Part shown: in pieces, positions 13,405 to 20,263 of the stretch
Layout of the letters: each line of letters opens with the position of its first letter
Numbering within the stretch: the first letter of the stretch is position 1
DNA from: Massilia terrae
GTDB taxonomy: Bacteria; Pseudomonadota; Gammaproteobacteria; Burkholderiales; Burkholderiaceae_D
Assembly: GCF_024753145.1 (NCBI RefSeq)
Contig: NZ_JANUGU010000007.1
Location: forward strand, 186,001-250,000
Length of the DNA: 64,000 nucleotides
Direction of reading: 5' to 3'
Made by a program: the position numbers and the translations under genes
Notes under the pieces: generated by a model
The model's input: the letters and a program-made list of their open reading frames with translations, nothing else
Told to the model about the DNA's origin: nothing
The model's database searches: none

Positions 13405-14526
13405 TCAGATCATCTCGGCGAAGCCGATACGGTCGGTGGTGGCCGCACGCGCCGCGTCCACGCTGACCTTGTGCGAGGCCAGGAACTGCTCCAGCATCGA
13501 ATTCATGGTGTGGCTGTTCGGGACCCGGCCCGCGTTCAGGTGCTCGCGCACCGCACCGAGGTCGCCCTGCTCCAGCATGCGCGCCACCGCCGGCTCCATG
13601 GTCAGGCACTCGGTCGCCAGGTGGTAGCGGTTGCCTTCGCTCGAGGGCAGCAGCGCCTGGCACAGCACGCCGCGCAGCGCGTGCGCCAGCGCCTGGGTCT
13701 GGGCGCCGTCGTTGCCGAGCAGGCGCATCATCTTCTGCAGCCCCAGCTCGGTCGAGCGCGCATGCAGCGAGGCCAGCACCAGCGGACCGGATTCGGCCAG
13801 CGCCAGCGCCTCCTGCGCGGTCTGGGCGTCGCGGATCTCGCCGATCACGATCACGTCCGGGCGCTCGCGCAGCGCGTCCAGCGCGCCCAGGTAGTAGCTC
13901 TCCACGTCCGCATCCACGCCCACCTCGCGCTGGGTGACAATGCAGCGGCGCTGCGGGATCAGGGTCTCGACCGGATCCTCGATGGTGATGATGTGGCCCG
14001 AGCGGTGGCGGTTGATCTCGTCCAGGATCGAGGCGATGGTGGTCGACTTGCCCTGGCAGGTGTCGCCGATGATCAGCACCAGACCGTTGGTCAGGCAAGC
14101 GAACTCCTGCTCGTCGGCGTGCAGGCCCAGCTCCGGCAGCGGCAGCGGCTCCTTGGGGAAGCGCCGGATCACGCAGCCAAGCCGCTTCTTGCCCTGGAAG
14201 CTGAAACAGTTGGCGCGGATGCGCGCGGTATGCAGGTCGATCGAGCGGTCGAAGGCGCGCTCCAGGATGCGTTCGGCCCAGTTCGGCTCGATCACCTCGA
14301 AGAATTCCTCCAGCTCCTCGCGCGTGATCGGCGAATCGGTCACCGCCACCAGGCCCTTCGGCTGGCGCAGCATCAGCGGGCTGTTCTGGTGGATGATGAT
14401 GTCCGAGAACACCAGCCGCGAGTTCAGCAGGTGCAGGATCTGCTCGACCAGGGTGCCGAACACCGGATGGTCCTCGTTCTCGATATAGGTGAGAGTGGGA
14501 ATCTGCGAGGACTGTTGGAATTCCAT
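13405..14526 (-). CDS. PilT/PilU-family twitching motility ATPase
   Basis: 373-aa cytoplasmic hexameric ATPase of the type II/IV secretion superfamily, of the kind that drives pilus retraction. Seen: Walker A GDTCQGKST (154-162; most family members have GPTGSGKST, but the GxxxxGKS/T frame is intact), Asp box TIEDPVE (181-187), Walker B DVIVIGEIRD (224-233) and His box LASLHA (251-256). Sequence and length are nearer PilU than PilT. It stands alone, away from other pil genes, and is convergent with the cytochrome operon. The ATG at 14526 gives the conserved start; no other pilus gene is visible. Confidence 0.9.
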   Translation of the reverse strand: MEFQQSSQIPTLTYIENEDHPVFGTLVEQILHLLNSRLVFSDIIIHQNSPLMLRQPKGLVAVTDSPITREELEEFFEVIEPNWAERILERAFDRSIDLHTARIRANCFSFQGKKRLGCVIRRFPKEPLPLPELGLHADEQEFACLTNGLVLIIGDTCQGKSTTIASILDEINRHRSGHIITIEDPVETLIPQRRCIVTQREVGVDADVESYYLGALDALRERPDVIVIGEIRDAQTAQEALALAESGPLVLASLHARSTELGLQKMMRLLGNDGAQTQALAHALRGVLCQALLPSSEGNRYHLATECLTMEPAVARMLEQGDLGAVREHLNAGRVPNSHTMNSMLEQFLASHKVSVDAARAATTDRIGFAEMI

Positions 14527-14701
14527 GGCGCGGGCGGGCGTGGGTGAGCGATTGCAGGATTATAAAACCAGCGCCAGCGGAATCTTGCATCTTTGAAAGA
14601 AAAATGTTCGGCGTGACATCTTCACAACGAGCATTGCTGTGATTGCAAAGCGGACCCGGGAGTGGCAGGATATTTACAAACCATTCCTGGAAGAGACGAT
14701 C

Positions 14702-15391
14702 ATGCGCTACCTGCTCCCTTTCCTGGCCGCTCTCCTGCTGCCGGGCGCGGCTGCGGCCGCCGACAGCTTCCTGGCCCGGTGTGACCGCGAAATGGCGCCG
14801 GTGCTGGAAGTGAAGGCGGAAGAGGCCGAGTTCGACTTGTCCAGCTCGGTGTCGAGCAAGGTGCTCAACACCAGGGGCAGCTACGCCAGCGCCAACCAGC
14901 TCACGATGGGCCTGACCTCGGGCACCAACCGCACCGAGATCACGATCGACGCCCCGGGCCTGCGCGACACCGCCACCGGGCGCGAATGCGTGTCGCCGCA
15001 CATCTACGTCGACATGGCCTACAAGCCGCTGCAGGTGTTCGTGGCGCGCGAATTCCACCAGCAGTCCTGCGCCTACCGGACCGTCTACGAGCACGAGATG
15101 CGCCACGTGCAAATCTACCGCGACAACCTGCCGGTGCTGGAGCGGAAGGTGCGCGAGGCGCTGCAACAGCGCTACGGCACCCATGCGCTCATCATCCCGG
15201 CCGGCGCCCCGGCCAATGCCGGCATCGACCAGCTGCAGAAGGACGTCGACACCTGGCTGCGCCCCTATATCAGGGAACTGCTGGCCGACGTCGAGCACCA
15301 GCAGACCCTGCTCGACACCCCGGAAGAAGTGTTCCGCCTGTCGCACGCCTGCCTGGGCGAGATCGAAAAGGCGATGGGCAGCAGTTTCTGA
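14702..15391 (+). CDS. Secreted protein with HExxH metal-binding motif
   Basis: 229 aa. A signal peptide (MRYLLPFLAALLLPGAAAAA, cleaved near residue 20) precedes a domain whose key feature is YEHEMRHVQIYRDN (about 136-149). The HEMRH matches the zinc motif of metalloproteases and resembles putative Zn-protease families such as DUF922. Several Cys (RCDREM, GRECVS, QQSCAY, HACLGE) could form disulphides. The frame is open from 14639, but the ATG at 14702 places the signal peptide correctly and follows AGAGACGATC. Substrate unknown. Confidence 0.75.
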   Translation: MRYLLPFLAALLLPGAAAAADSFLARCDREMAPVLEVKAEEAEFDLSSSVSSKVLNTRGSYASANQLTMGLTSGTNRTEITIDAPGLRDTATGRECVSPHIYVDMAYKPLQVFVAREFHQQSCAYRTVYEHEMRHVQIYRDNLPVLERKVREALQQRYGTHALIIPAGAPANAGIDQLQKDVDTWLRPYIRELLADVEHQQTLLDTPEEVFRLSHACLGEIEKAMGSSF

Positions 15392-15513
15392 CAGCCTGGG
15401 CCGCGGTTTTACCATTTAGACCACGCAGCCTGCAGTTCGTCGCAAATCACCGCGACGATGCGGGCGGGAGCGTTACGCTGTCGTCCGTCATCACTACTTT
15501 CGAGGAAACCGAC

Positions 15514-16275
15514 ATGAGCCATGCCAGCACTTCCGTCCGCCGCAAACTCCTGCTCACCGCTGCCGCATGCACGCTGGCGTCCCCGGCCTTCGCCTGGAGC
15601 TTCGGCGGCGAGACCGTGAACGGCAGCGGCAAGGTCCGCACCGAAGCCCGCAAGGTCGAGCACTTTACCGGGATCGAGGTGTCGGTGCCGGGCGATGTCG
15701 AGCTACGCGTCGGTTCCAGCGAAGGCGTGAGCATCGAGTCCGACGACAACATCCTGCCGCTGATCGAAACCAAGGTCGACGGCCGTACCCTGGAAATCCG
15801 CGTGGCGCGGCGCAAGCTGAACCTGCACCCGCACACCCTGCGCATCACCGTCAACGCCAAGGAAATCGACCACGTGGACCTGGCCGGCTCCGGCTCGATC
15901 TCGGCCGACACGCTGCGCGCGCGCAACTTCAAGGCCTCGGTGTCCGGTTCGGGTTCGATCAAGGCGCGCGCCATCGAGGGCGACAACCTGGCGATCAGCA
16001 TCGCCGGCAGCGGCGACATGACGGCCGACGGCGGCAATATGAAACAGGTGAAGATTTCGATCGCCGGCTCGGGCGACGTCGACATCGGCAAGCTGAAGGC
16101 GGCCGATGTGAAGGTAAACACCTCGGGCTCGGGCAACAGCACGGTGTGGGCCAGCAGCGCGCTGGACGTGTCGGTGGCGGGCTCGGGCGACGTCAACTAC
16201 TACGGCGAGCCGCGCATCTCGCGTTCGGTGATGGGGTCGGGGGACGTCAAGCGCCTGGGTGCATCGCCGCGCTAA
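15514..16275 (+). CDS. GIN domain-containing (DUF2807) exported protein
   Basis: 253 aa. A signal peptide (1-28, ending SPAFA) is followed by a right-handed beta-helix of DUF2807/GIN type with regular Gly-Ser-Gly turns (VDLAGSGSISAD, ASVSGSGSIKAR, ISIAGSGDMTAD, ISIAGSGDVDIG, VNTSGSGNSTV, VSVAGSGDVNYY). Such proteins are exported and of unknown function, possibly adhesive or structural. GAGGAAACCGAC before the ATG is a good ribosome site. Confidence 0.88.
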   Translation: MSHASTSVRRKLLLTAAACTLASPAFAWSFGGETVNGSGKVRTEARKVEHFTGIEVSVPGDVELRVGSSEGVSIESDDNILPLIETKVDGRTLEIRVARRKLNLHPHTLRITVNAKEIDHVDLAGSGSISADTLRARNFKASVSGSGSIKARAIEGDNLAISIAGSGDMTADGGNMKQVKISIAGSGDVDIGKLKAADVKVNTSGSGNSTVWASSALDVSVAGSGDVNYYGEPRISRSVMGSGDVKRLGASPR

Positions 16276-16301
16276 GCGCTAATCACCCCTACCCTGAAAG
16301 C

Positions 16302-16406
16302 CGTCGTCCCCGCGCAGGCGAGGACCCAGCCGGGCTGACGTGCCTGCGGCAATACAGTTCGATCACGCACGCTGTCCATGGGTCCCCGCCCTGCGCGGGG
16401 ACGACG
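16302..16406. repeat. Composite inverted palindrome element
   Basis: Left head CGTCGTCCCCGCGCAGGCG plus AGGACCCA; right head TGGGTCCCCGCCCTGCGCGG plus GGACGACG, inverted, with about 60 nt between. It lies between convergent genes and is the clearest two-headed copy together with 33051-33160. Confidence 0.85.
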
Positions 16407-16417
16407 TTTGAGGTGGC

Positions 16418-16861
16418 TTATTTGGGCGGCTGGTAGGCAATCGATTTCACCGGCACCTGCACCTTCACTTCCTCACGCTTCTTGGCAGCATCCTCCACCA
16501 CCAGCGTCAGCGGCACCGTCTCGCCTTCCTTCAGCTGCTGCTTCAGCCCGAACAGCATCACGTGATACCCGCCCGGCCCCAGCTTCACATCCTTACCCGC
16601 CGGCAGCGCGATCGACTTCACCGCGTGCATCGCCATGGTCTGCCCCTGCATCTCCATCTGGTGCATCTCGGCCTTGTCGGCGGCCGGCGTGCGCACCGCG
16701 ACCAGGGTCGCCGCTTTCGCCGAACGCAGCTGCATGAACGCACCCGCCGATTTCTGCTGCGGCACCGTGGCGCGCACCCAGGCATCGCTCACCGTCACCT
16801 GCGCCAGGGCGGTGGCCGACAACAAGGCGCCGGCGGCCAGCGCAATCGATCGTTTGCCCAT
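16418..16861 (-). CDS. PCu(A)C periplasmic copper chaperone
   Basis: 147 aa with a signal peptide (1-20). Copper ligands of the family are visible: MHQMEMQGQTMAMH (about 65-78) and GYHVMLFGLKQQL (about 97-109), consistent with the H-M-x10-M-x21-H-x-M arrangement that delivers Cu(I) to cytochrome oxidase. PCu(A)C genes are often paired with SCO; here none is adjacent. The YaeQ gene lies 23 nt upstream, so the two are probably co-transcribed. Confidence 0.92.
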   Translation of the reverse strand: MGKRSIALAAGALLSATALAQVTVSDAWVRATVPQQKSAGAFMQLRSAKAATLVAVRTPAADKAEMHQMEMQGQTMAMHAVKSIALPAGKDVKLGPGGYHVMLFGLKQQLKEGETVPLTLVVEDAAKKREEVKVQVPVKSIAYQPPK

Positions 16862-16883
16862 CTGAATCCTCCCGAAAAACGCG

Positions 16884-17426
16884 TCAGCTTGCAGGATACC
16901 AGCGCTCGCGCTCGACCAGCACGGTATCCTCGCCGTCGGTCACCCACACCTGGCCGTCCTGGATCGTGACTTGCAGCTGCATGCTGCGCTTGGCCAATTT
17001 CTCCAGCGCGGCACTGGTCTCGGCCGGGATATTCACGATCGTCACCTTCTCGGACCGCCCGAGCTTGCCGACCAGCCCCTTGAACCACACCTGGCTGGCC
17101 GCGCTGTAGCTGTACACGAACACTTTTTCGGCGCGCGAGCAGGCCTGCTTGATGCGCTTTTCGTCCGGCTGGCCGACCTCGATCCAGGTCTGGAGCGCGC
17201 CGGTCAGGTCCTTTTCCCACAGGTCCGGCTCGTCGGTGTCGAACAGGCCCTTGGTGAACGTGAGCGCCTCGCTGGCGTGCAGCGCGAACGCCAGCACCCG
17301 GATCATCACCCGTTCGTCGGTCTCGGACGGATGGCGGGCAATGGTCAGGCCATGCTCCTGGTAATAGTGGCGGTCCATGTCCGCGATATTCAGGTCTGCC
17401 TTGTAGATGGTTGCTTTGAGGGCCAT
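16884..17426 (-). CDS. yaeQ: YaeQ family protein
   Basis: 180 aa, the usual length. The start MALKATIYKADLNIADMDRH and the segments HPSETDERVMIRVLAFALHA, GQPDEKRIKQACSRA and VYSYS are characteristic of YaeQ. YaeQ has a PD-(D/E)xK nuclease-like fold; the acidic and Lys residues of GQPDEKRIKQA correspond to the presumed active-site region. The cellular role is not established; it was once linked to suppression of RfaH loss. Confidence 0.92.
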   Translation of the reverse strand: MALKATIYKADLNIADMDRHYYQEHGLTIARHPSETDERVMIRVLAFALHASEALTFTKGLFDTDEPDLWEKDLTGALQTWIEVGQPDEKRIKQACSRAEKVFVYSYSAASQVWFKGLVGKLGRSEKVTIVNIPAETSAALEKLAKRSMQLQVTIQDGQVWVTDGEDTVLVERERWYPAS

Positions 17427-17572
17427 TGGAATTGTCGGTGAGATTGCAGCCCACTATTGTCGCACCCTGCGGGCGCCTTGAGCAAACCGGGTGAATTCCA
17501 CGGCTGGGCGAACTTCGGGCCGCAAACGGCGTCTATTCGACTCGCTCCATTCATTTGCCCACAGAGGAAACC

Positions 17573-17995
17573 ATGCAAGCAACACTGGCCACCAATCCGG
17601 CCTTGCGCTCGCAGCTCGAAAGCCAGGTGAATTTCCTGACCGAGCTGTCGCACCGTACCTACGAGTCGGTGCGCAAGGTGAGCGAGCTGAACATGCACTA
17701 CACGCAACAGCTGATCGAAGATTCGATGAACCTCGGGCGCGAGCTGATGAACTGCTCCGACCCGTTCCAGGTGACGTCCACCGCCATCGGCCAGCTGCAG
17801 CCGGCCACCGAACACCTGCGCAACTACCAGCGCGACCTGATGGGCGTGCTGTCGGGCGTGCAGGCCGAACTCGGGCGCGTCGCCGAAACCACCATTCCGG
17901 AAGCGACGCGCCAGGCCAGCGCCATGGCCGACCAGATGGTGCGCAACGCAGCCAACGCGGCGGCCGACGTTGGCGCCGCCCACAACCCCACCTGA
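17573..17995 (+). CDS. Phasin family protein
   Basis: 140 aa, almost entirely amphipathic helix, with the phasin pattern QVNFLTELSHRTYESVRKVS and LNMHYTQQLIEDSMNLGREL. Phasins coat polyhydroxyalkanoate granules and control their size. The acetoacetyl-CoA reductase gene at 38.4-39.1 kb supports a PHB-forming host. ACAGAGGAAACC precedes the ATG. The stop codon touches the ATG of the hemerythrin gene. Confidence 0.88.
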   Translation: MQATLATNPALRSQLESQVNFLTELSHRTYESVRKVSELNMHYTQQLIEDSMNLGRELMNCSDPFQVTSTAIGQLQPATEHLRNYQRDLMGVLSGVQAELGRVAETTIPEATRQASAMADQMVRNAANAAADVGAAHNPT

Positions 17996-18544
17996 ATGCA
18001 GCACAGCATGAACCGACACGATAAACCAAGGGCCCTGGCCCTGCTGCACGCCGACCACCTGCGCGTGCGCAAGCTGTTCCAGGACTACCACAGCCTGCGC
18101 GGGCTGGACGAGGAAGACGCGCGCAAGGCCGAGCTGGTGGACGACATCTGCTACGAGCTGACCGTGCACGCCATGCTCGAGGAAGAAATCTTCTACCCGG
18201 TGCTGCGTTCGGCCATCGGCGATGACGAACTGATGGACGGGGCCGAGCTCGAACACGCCGGCATGCGCGAGCTGATCGGGCAACTCGACATCATCTACCC
18301 CGGCGACGACCACTTCGACGCCACCGTCGCGGTACTGGCCGAGGAAGTCGGGCACCACGTCGACCAGGAAGAAGCCGAGCTCTTCGCCGCTGCCCAGCGC
18401 GCCGGCATCGACCTGGAGCGCCTGGGCGGGCAGCTGGCGGCGCGGCGCGCCGAGCTGGAGGAAGACCTGTCGGCGCCGGCCGGCACGGCCGACGCCATCG
18501 AACTGCACGACGGCGCGCGGCGCGCACCGCGTCCGCCCGACTGA
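17996..18544 (+). CDS. Hemerythrin HHE domain protein
   Basis: 182 aa. Four-helix iron-binding fold with ligand motifs LLHADHLRVRKLF (about H18/H21), TVHAMLEEEIFYPVL (about H58, E62-E64), LEHAGMRELI (about H87) and VGHHVDQEEAELF (about H121/H122, E126). The C-terminal 30 residues are acidic then Arg/Pro-rich. Such proteins bind O2, NO or iron under stress. ATG starts directly after the phasin stop; the ATG at 18008 (MNRHDKPRAL) is an alternative start. Confidence 0.9.
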   Translation: MQHSMNRHDKPRALALLHADHLRVRKLFQDYHSLRGLDEEDARKAELVDDICYELTVHAMLEEEIFYPVLRSAIGDDELMDGAELEHAGMRELIGQLDIIYPGDDHFDATVAVLAEEVGHHVDQEEAELFAAAQRAGIDLERLGGQLAARRAELEEDLSAPAGTADAIELHDGARRAPRPPD

Positions 18545-18646
18545 GTCCGGAACCTATCGCAAAAAAACGCTCTCTAAGCCCACGAGCGCGTCACGCCGCG
18601 CTCGCGGCTTTCACCTTTGACGAAACGGGCATTCAAGGAGAACGAC

Positions 18647-19015
18647 ATGGCGACAAACAAGGAAGGCGGCAAAGGCGCGGGCAGCTCCAGCGGCAGCGCA
18701 CAAAAGAGCGGCAGCGGCAGCAGCCAGGGGCCGGCCAAGCGCGGGTTTGCCGCAATGGACCAGGCCCAGCAGCGTGAAATCGCCAGCAAGGGCGGCCAGG
18801 CCGCGCACCAAAAAGGCACGGCCCACGAATTCGATTCCGAAGAAGCGCGCCGCGCCGGGCAAAAAGGCGGTGAAGCCGTCAGCCGCAACCGCGCCCACAT
18901 GGCCGACATCGGCCGCAAGGGCGGCGAAAGCCGCCAGTCCGCGCACCGCGCAGCCCAGGCTGCCGCAGCCGCGGCCAAGAACGGCGGCAACCGGCAGGGT
19001 GGCGACAAGGAATAA
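18647..19015 (+). CDS. KGG-motif stress-induced protein (YciG/Con-10-like)
   Basis: 122 aa, very hydrophilic and Gly/Ser/Lys-rich. It contains the KGG repeats RGFAAMDQAQQREIASKGG (about 33-51) and FDSEEARRAGQKGG (about 62-75), the hallmark of YciG/Con-10 small stress proteins, plus a third partial repeat DIGRKGGES. The tail is poly-Ala. AAGGAGAACGAC is a strong ribosome site for this ATG. Probably a general-stress protein; no enzymatic motif. Confidence 0.88.
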   Translation: MATNKEGGKGAGSSSGSAQKSGSGSSQGPAKRGFAAMDQAQQREIASKGGQAAHQKGTAHEFDSEEARRAGQKGGEAVSRNRAHMADIGRKGGESRQSAHRAAQAAAAAAKNGGNRQGGDKE

Positions 19016-19134
19016 ACAGCGCGGAACGGAGGACGCTATATGACTGAATCACCGAAGTGCCAGCGCGCCTGCGCATCCCGGTCGTTCGGTCGCTTTTTGC
19101 GCCTCGCACGCGGCCGTGCTACAGTGCCGGCCGC

Positions 19135-19656
19135 ATGTCCTCCTCCCTCCCCTACCTCGCCGCCTACCCCGAGCCGCTGCGCGCCCAGGCCGCGTCGCTG
19201 CTGGCCGATGGCCGCCTGGCCGGCGTGCTGCGCGGCCGCTACCCGCGAGCCCACGATGTCCGCAGCGACAAGGCCCTGTACCGCTACGTGCAGGACCTGA
19301 AGGACACCCACCTGCGCAACGCCGACGCCATCAGCAAAGTGGCCTTCGACAGCAAGCTGCAAGTGATCCAGCACGCGCTCGGCCTGCACACCGCGATCTC
19401 GCGCGTGCAGGGCAGCAAGCTCAAGGCCAAGCACGAAATTCGCATCGCCACCATGTTTCGCGAGGCGCCGCCGGAGTTCCTGCGCATGATCGCCGTCCAT
19501 GAACTGGCGCACCTGAAGGAAAAGCAGCACGACAAAGCCTTCTACCAGCTGTGCTGCGCGATGGAACCGCAGTACCACCAGTACGAGTTCGACCTGCGCC
19601 TGTACCTGACCCTGCTCGACCACGGTGGCCCCCGATTGTGGGCCGCCGCGTCCTGA
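19135..19656 (+). CDS. YgjP/WLM-like zinc metallopeptidase domain protein
   Basis: 173 aa. The zinc motif HELAHLKEKQHDKAFYQLC (about 122-140: HExxH followed by a third His and a conserved KAFYQL) is that of the YgjP/WLM family, often annotated M48 family or YgjP-like. No signal peptide, so cytoplasmic. The frame is open to 19057, but homology begins near the ATG at 19135. Substrate unknown. Confidence 0.82.
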   Translation: MSSSLPYLAAYPEPLRAQAASLLADGRLAGVLRGRYPRAHDVRSDKALYRYVQDLKDTHLRNADAISKVAFDSKLQVIQHALGLHTAISRVQGSKLKAKHEIRIATMFREAPPEFLRMIAVHELAHLKEKQHDKAFYQLCCAMEPQYHQYEFDLRLYLTLLDHGGPRLWAAAS

Positions 19657-19672
19657 TTTGTTGAATTTTCGC

Positions 19673-19699
19673 AACATTAATTGCATTTCGATTAATGTT
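19673..19699. promoter_or_regulatory. AT-rich 9-bp inverted repeat upstream of the c-di-GMP operon
   Basis: AACATTAAT (19673-19681) and ATTAATGTT (19691-19699) are perfect complements around a 9-nt spacer, in an AT-rich stretch 130 nt before the next gene. No T run follows. It could be an operator for the downstream module, or a weak transcription stop for the gene before it. Confidence 0.4.
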
Positions 19700-19827
19700 T
19701 GGGCGACTAAAATTCGACTTTCGGTCTACAAATCGTTACATTCGCGTCTTGCACTAAAACAAGACCAAGGCATCCTACCCGTTTCGCCTCCCCACCAGCG
19801 TCCCTACCCAGGACGCGTGAATCCAGA

Positions 19828-20259
19828 ATGCGCGCCATCGTCCGCCAGTTGTTCGCCTCCACCCTGCTCTGCCTCGCGGCCGGCGCCTGCGCGGGCGCGG
19901 ACATCGTGGTCGTGGTGTCGAGCCGCTCGCCGCTGGCCGCGCTGCGGATGGACCAGGTGGCCGCGCTGTTCCTCAGCCAGGAGGCGCGCTTTCCCGACGG
20001 CTCTGCCGCAGTCCCGCTCGACCAGCCGGTCGGTACCGCCCTGCGCGACCAGTTCTACCAGAAAGTGACCGGCAAGACCCCGGCCATGCTGAAGGCATAC
20101 TGGTCGAAGATGGTGTTCACCGGCCGTGGCCAACCCGCGCGCGACCTGGCCGGCAACGCGGCGGTGCGCAAGGCCGTCGCCGGCAATCTGGCGATGATCG
20201 GCTACATCGACCGCGATGCGCTCGACGACAGCGTGCGTCCGGTGCTGGTCATCCATTAA
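19828..20259 (+). CDS. Small PstS-like periplasmic binding protein
   Basis: 143 aa. A signal peptide (about 1-23) is followed by one lobe of a phosphate-type binding fold: IVVVVSSRSPLAALRMDQVA, ALFLSQEARFPDGS, FYQKVTGKTPAMLKAYWSKM and a C-terminal IGYIDRDALDDSVRPVL. Such single-lobe PstS-like proteins often sit next to c-di-GMP genes. Here the stop is 4 nt before a GGDEF-EAL gene whose sensor domain is periplasmic, so this protein may supply the ligand signal. There are no transporter genes nearby. Confidence 0.8.
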   Translation: MRAIVRQLFASTLLCLAAGACAGADIVVVVSSRSPLAALRMDQVAALFLSQEARFPDGSAAVPLDQPVGTALRDQFYQKVTGKTPAMLKAYWSKMVFTGRGQPARDLAGNAAVRKAVAGNLAMIGYIDRDALDDSVRPVLVIH

Positions 20260-20263
20260 GCCG

